A stretch of DNA of 10,360 nt from Candidatus Heimdallarchaeota archaeon. Lineage in GTDB: Archaea > Asgardarchaeota > Heimdallarchaeia > Heimdallarchaeales > Kariarchaeaceae. The position numbers were made by a program, and so were the translations under genes. The stretch is from NCBI GenBank assembly GCA_029882335.1, contig JAOUKW010000125.1:1-10360 (forward strand). Direction: 5' to 3'. The notes under the pieces were generated by a model, which saw only the letters and a program-made list of their open reading frames with translations, did no database searches and was not told where the DNA came from. How positions within the stretch are numbered: the first letter of the stretch is position 1; the number at the start of each line of letters is the position of its first letter. Positions 7,870 through 10,360 of the stretch are shown piece by piece.

Positions 7870-8316
7870 TTATAATATTTTGAATTCGATAAATTTATCA
7901 AGTAATTCTCTTCCTTCCTTTGTATTCGAAAATTCTATAAATTTTGAAATTGTATCAATTGTTATTTTACTTATCGAGTGTTCCATACTACATGCATCTA
8001 ATTGTGCTATATCTGAAGGTATACCCAGTTGCTGAAGTAATGTTTCCATAATTGAAAAATTTTTATGAATACTTTTTGCTAACAGCTTTCCCTTTTCAGT
8101 TAAAGTAATTGTGCTATATTTTTCATAATTCACCAATCCTTCAGAAGCCATCCTTTGCATTGCTTCAGTTACAGAAGACCTACTTCTTCCCATTTTATTA
8201 GCAATATCTGAAATCCTTGCCTCTCCACTTTGGATGGTTAAAATGTAAATTCTTTTTAGATAGTTTTCCGTGGTTTCACTAAGATCCAAATGAGAAGGTA
8301 TTGTTTCAATATCCAT
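7870..8316 (-). CDS. DtxR/MntR-family regulator with a reduced metal site
   Basis: A 148-residue transcription regulator, the two-domain length of MntR-like proteins without the SH3-like third domain. The winged helix-turn-helix covers about 14-72, with SDIANKMGRSRSSVTEAMQRM (36-56) as helix-turn-helix and ITLTEKGKLLA leading into the dimerisation helix. In the metal region C109, E112 and H113 (ACSMEH) match the classic C-x-x-E-H. By my alignment the N-terminal Asp/Met ligand is N18, the MntR Glu is K21, the central helix His is F87 and the DtxR His98 equivalent is Q105. E91 remains. The protein may respond to metal differently, or not at all. No ribosome binding site precedes the ATG. A dyad at 8346-8356 is a candidate operator. 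Targets are unknown. Confidence 0.85.
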   Translation of the reverse strand: MDIETIPSHLDLSETTENYLKRIYILTIQSGEARISDIANKMGRSRSSVTEAMQRMASEGLVNYEKYSTITLTEKGKLLAKSIHKNFSIMETLLQQLGIPSDIAQLDACSMEHSISKITIDTISKFIEFSNTKEGRELLDKFIEFKIL

Positions 8317-8345
8317 TTTACGAACAAACTCTGCTATATCACTAT

Positions 8346-8356
8346 TAGTATTACTA
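8346..8356. repeat. Short inverted repeat upstream of the DtxR-like gene (possible operator)
   Basis: TAGTA T TACTA forms perfect five-base arms around one base, about 30-40 bases upstream of the regulator's ATG. DtxR-family proteins often bind dyads overlapping their own promoter. The short length and AT-rich background mean chance is a real alternative. Confidence 0.25.
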
Positions 8357-8451
8357 CTTTTAATATTATACCTTTGTAGGGAATAAATAATTAAATTTGT
8401 TCTCTAGTTTTTTTCTATTGTAACCAATACTCAAGTGTTTATATCTTCTTT

Positions 8452-8460
8452 TTTATAAAT
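8452..8460 (+). promoter_or_regulatory. Probable TATA box of tRNA-Glu
   Basis: TTTATAAAT lies about 42 bases upstream of the mature tRNA. Transcription starting about 25 bases downstream would give a 5' leader of roughly 15-20 bases for RNase P removal. The match to the archaeal TATA consensus is good. Confidence 0.6.
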
Positions 8461-8497
8461 TACTAAATCACAGTTAAAATTGGAGGTATTCTCCATC

Positions 8498-8572
8498 GGC
8501 CCAGTAGTGTAGTCCGGCCAATCATCGCGGGCTCTCACCTCGTGGACCCGGGTTCGAATCCCGGCTGGGTCA
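8498..8572 (+). tRNA. tRNA-Glu (anticodon CUC)
   Basis: A full cloverleaf of 75 bases. The acceptor GGCCCAG pairs with CTGGGTC (one G-T), followed by discriminator A at 8572. The D-arm GTGTAGTCCGGCCAATCAT is the archaeal tRNA-Glu type. The anticodon stem is GCGGG (8527-8531) with CTCGT (8539-8543), containing two wobble pairs. The loop CTCTCAC places anticodon CTC at 8534-8536, reading GAG. The T-arm is CCGGG TTCGAAT CCCGG. There is no intron and CCA is not encoded. The tRNA is likely transcribed alone. Confidence 0.96.
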
Positions 8573-8573
8573 C

Positions 8574-8578
8574 TTTTT
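8574..8578 (+). terminator. T-tract terminator after tRNA-Glu
   Basis: A run of five T begins two bases after the discriminator base and is followed by more pyrimidine-rich sequence. Archaeal transcription commonly ends at such U-tracts without a hairpin. Confidence 0.5.
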
Positions 8579-8639
8579 CCTCATCATCCTTATTTCTGTA
8601 GCTGATCGTTTTTAGTAAAATAGTTGATTAAATTCAGTT

Positions 8640-9641
8640 TTACAAAAGGTCAGTTCTATTTTCTTTAATGTGTTCCAATATAATTTTATAAAGTGATCCG
8701 ATATCTTCGCGTATTGTATCTAAAGTTCTTCTTGGTTTTAGTGTTAATTCCTCTACCAATAACGCAATTCGATGGACTATGGTTGGAACAACAACAACAT
8801 TATTAGTTAAATACTCTCTCTGTTCTAATTTTTCAATGATTTTCTTTAACCACATTCCCAGGATTTCATCGATGTTACTGCTATCGCTAGGGTTATAATT
8901 TAGAATTTGCGGCAGAAAATTGGCAAATAAAGCATCTTTAATTTCATTAAATAAAATTGGTTTCGGATTTGTTTGTTTGAACTTTGCTTTATCAGTTACT
9001 TTAAACTCCCCTTTAATTACGCTTGAGAATGTACCAAAGAAGCTTGTTGAGTTAAAATGTCGGGGTGTAAATATGTGGGTCATATTTTTTTCAAAATTTG
9101 CACTAAACCGATTTAAAATACTAATTGCCCTAACAAATCTTTCCTGTTCATCTAATTGCAATACTATTGAAGGACTCCAGAGATGCCAAACTTCTATTGG
9201 TGGTAAATCTTGATAATCACCAGCTTGATTTGTTGGTGGACAGATTAAAGGTAAAGTTAAGTTTGTATCAAAAACCATTATTTCAGGTTGGTTTTCAGGG
9301 AATTTAAGATTGACGAGTTCGCGTACTTTATTCCAAAGCTCTGTGGTTGAAGGTAAACCTAGATTCATAATTGAATTCCAGCGAGATATCCAAAAATTTT
9401 CTGAAATTCTCCAATATGGGTCAACTCCAATTATTTTTTCAGATAACCATCCTTTAGTTTTTCTTTCTTTGATATTTGATCCAAGAAAAACCGTTAGCAT
9501 ATCATGATTATTAAAATTAAAATCACAGGCTAATATGGGTACTCCTAATTCATGAAGTGCAGTAGCTACTGAAATAGATACCGGTGTTTTTCCACCTCCA
9601 CCCTTGGAACCAGTAATCATGATAATTTTTTTAATGGCCAA
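8640..9641 (-). CDS. MinD/ParA-like P-loop ATPase, orphan and divergent
   Basis: A 333-residue SIMIBI-class ATPase. Residues 5-20 hold the first strand and deviant Walker A GSKGGGGKT, with signature K13, P-loop K18 and T19; P20 stands where Ser or Thr is usual. The switch I strand is ILACDFNFNN: D40 is kept, but the second Asp of the D-x-D pattern is N42. Walker B is probably IMVFD with D125. Residues beyond about 235 have no match I can name and include helices near 257-274 and 290-325. Such proteins position cargo or act as membrane-associated switches, but there is no ParB, MinC or MinE-like partner here. The TTG at 9641 is chosen because the first strand needs these residues and AGGGAT lies three bases upstream; ATG at 9620 would leave only three residues before the P-loop. 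Confidence 0.75.
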   Translation of the reverse strand: MAIKKIIMITGSKGGGGKTPVSISVATALHELGVPILACDFNFNNHDMLTVFLGSNIKERKTKGWLSEKIIGVDPYWRISENFWISRWNSIMNLGLPSTTELWNKVRELVNLKFPENQPEIMVFDTNLTLPLICPPTNQAGDYQDLPPIEVWHLWSPSIVLQLDEQERFVRAISILNRFSANFEKNMTHIFTPRHFNSTSFFGTFSSVIKGEFKVTDKAKFKQTNPKPILFNEIKDALFANFLPQILNYNPSDSSNIDEILGMWLKKIIEKLEQREYLTNNVVVVPTIVHRIALLVEELTLKPRRTLDTIREDIGSLYKIILEHIKENRTDLL

Positions 9642-9644
9642 AAA

Positions 9645-9650
9645 ATCCCT
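9645..9650 (-). promoter_or_regulatory. Ribosome binding site supporting the TTG start of the MinD-like gene
   Basis: AGGGAT on the minus strand ends three bases before the TTG, the same spacing seen for GGTGAT or GTGAT at other starts in this window. The match is imperfect, but it favours TTG over the ATG seven codons inside. Confidence 0.4.
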
Positions 9651-9888
9651 AAATTACTTTAATGTATAATACTTTAAGAAATATTGTTTTTTTCTATAAT
9701 ATTTTTGACTGAAGGAATAGATTTTCTGACTATTGTATAAATTTGATTGAAATTTTATGGTACCCAAATTGAATACACCATATAAAAATAAACAGCTGAT
9801 GAATCACCTAGGTTATAACTTGCTTACTCCTAATAATAGAGTATGTCAAATTAGTTAAATGTAAACACTCTTTCTTGTAATCGTTAAA

Positions 9889-9905
9889 TTCAAGGGTATT
9901 CAAGG
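9889..9905 (+). repeat. Direct repeat TTCAAGG, ten-base spacing
   Basis: TTCAAGG occurs at 9889-9895 and 9899-9905, one helical turn apart, just upstream of the presumed TATA box of the membrane protein gene. It could be a regulator site on one DNA face; two 7-base copies could also arise by chance. Confidence 0.25.
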
Positions 9906-9960
9906 TGTTATATTAGGAATTATACAATGTTTTTTATAGTTAGGATGAGTATATAAATAA

Positions 9961-10360
9961 ATGGCTAAAGAAAATCAAGTAGCTAATTCAGCTTTCTTCT
10001 TTTCCCTTCTGTTTTATTTTATAAGATCTACAAATGAGCAGTATTTTAGTAATAATTTTCTGTTATTTTCAACTTATCTTTTGATTGTTTTATGTAGTAT
10101 ATTTGCTTTTATCTATATAAATCATTTAAAAATATTCTATTCTCCAATTGTTGGAGGAATGGTATTCGCGTGTACAAATTTAGGAATTGTAATGGCTGGT
10201 ACTCAAGGATTGGATAATAGTACACCGGAAATTATCGATGGATTATCAAGAATAGTACTTGCATTGTTAACAATATGGAAATTAAGGACTGATATGAGGC
10301 ATTTAAAATTAGAAATCGATCCATTTACAGTAAAACGATCTTCTGTTTCACGTCTATTTT
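9961..10360 (+). CDS. Multi-helix membrane protein, truncated by the window edge
   Basis: The frame opens with ATG immediately after an in-frame TAA and stays open for 133 codons to the right edge, so only the N-terminal part is visible. Hydrophobic segments lie near residues 9-22 (AFFFSLLFYFI), 33-55 (FLLFSTYLLIVLCSIFAFIYI), 60-80 and 90-107, followed by a basic, cytoplasmic-looking stretch (WKLRTDMRHLKLEIDP). No cleavable signal peptide is evident. I do not recognise the family. A TTTTTATA string 23-30 bases upstream suggests a nearly leaderless transcript; no well-placed ribosome binding site is seen. It is divergent from the MinD-like ATPase, so a shared role is possible but unproven. Confidence 0.65.
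   Translation, partial: MAKENQVANSAFFFSLLFYFIRSTNEQYFSNNFLLFSTYLLIVLCSIFAFIYINHLKIFYSPIVGGMVFACTNLGIVMAGTQGLDNSTPEIIDGLSRIVLALLTIWKLRTDMRHLKLEIDPFTVKRSSVSRLF

Larger units (their letters stand above)
9642..9960. other. Divergent intergenic region, about 320 bases, no gene seen
   Basis: It separates the MinD-like gene from the membrane protein gene and must hold both promoters. Plausible elements are a minus-strand TATA-like string near 9694-9705, a plus-strand TTTTTATA at 9931-9938 placed about 26 bases before the ATG at 9961, and AT-rich arms AAATATT/AATATTT at 9679-9685 and 9698-9704. No RNA gene could be supported. Confidence 0.5.

Noticed and set aside
8498..8640. tRNA-Glu as an integration site for a mobile element carrying the MinD-like gene
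   Set aside because: No repeat of the tRNA 3' end is seen elsewhere in the window, and there is no integrase gene or obvious compositional break.
8920..9213. Plus-strand open frame inside the MinD-like gene
   Set aside because: It is antisense to a gene with a clear P-loop and has no start signal or recognisable sequence.
9824..9842. Small hairpin TACTC/GAGTA
   Set aside because: Five-base arms in AT-rich DNA are expected by chance, and no transcript or T-tract context supports a terminator.
9790..9860. Possible C/D-box small RNA, from CTGATGA near 9794
   Set aside because: The C-box-like string has no D box (CTGA) at a suitable distance downstream, so the RNA class is not supported.

Overview
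The window is archaeal. The evidence is a tRNA-Glu with the archaeal-type D-arm, TATA-like boxes upstream of genes, Shine-Dalgarno sites resembling GGAGGTGAT, GTG and TTG starts, and a four-gene 2-oxoacid:ferredoxin oxidoreductase operon. The DNA is visibly AT-rich. The lineage cannot be fixed from this sequence; an uncultivated mesophilic group such as the Asgard archaea is plausible, but that is a guess.

Left part (1-4197). About 360 bases without a gene lead into a 12-helix membrane protein (364-1539). It resembles the catalytic subunit of cbb3/NO-reductase-type heme-copper oxidases: histidines corresponding to heme ligands remain, but the CuB ligand positions are substituted. A small unrecognised gene (1542-1832, minus) converges on it with two bases between the stop codons. 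A divergent region then leads to a four-CBS-domain protein (1944-2783), followed one base later by an intact M20 metallopeptidase (2785-4197), probably one operon.

Centre (4299-7859). A small DNA-binding-type protein precedes a tightly packed operon for 2-oxoacid:ferredoxin oxidoreductase in the order delta (ferredoxin), alpha, beta, gamma. Gene junctions are overlapping or abutting. The enzyme would oxidatively decarboxylate a 2-oxoacid, most likely 2-oxoglutarate, to an acyl-CoA with electrons going to ferredoxin. The DNA-binding gene is a candidate local regulator.

Right part (7870-10360). A DtxR/MntR-like regulator (minus) converges on the operon and lacks several of the usual metal ligands. 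A tRNA-Glu(CUC) follows with its own TATA box and a T-tract. Next comes an orphan MinD/ParA-like ATPase (minus, TTG start) with altered nucleotide-site residues. About 320 bases of intergenic DNA separate it from a divergent multi-helix membrane protein that runs off the right edge.

I found no CRISPR array, insertion sequence, integrase or clear attachment-site duplication. The least ordinary items are the heme-copper-oxidase-like protein without CuB ligands, the regulator with an eroded metal site, and the MinD-like ATPase with the neighbouring membrane protein.
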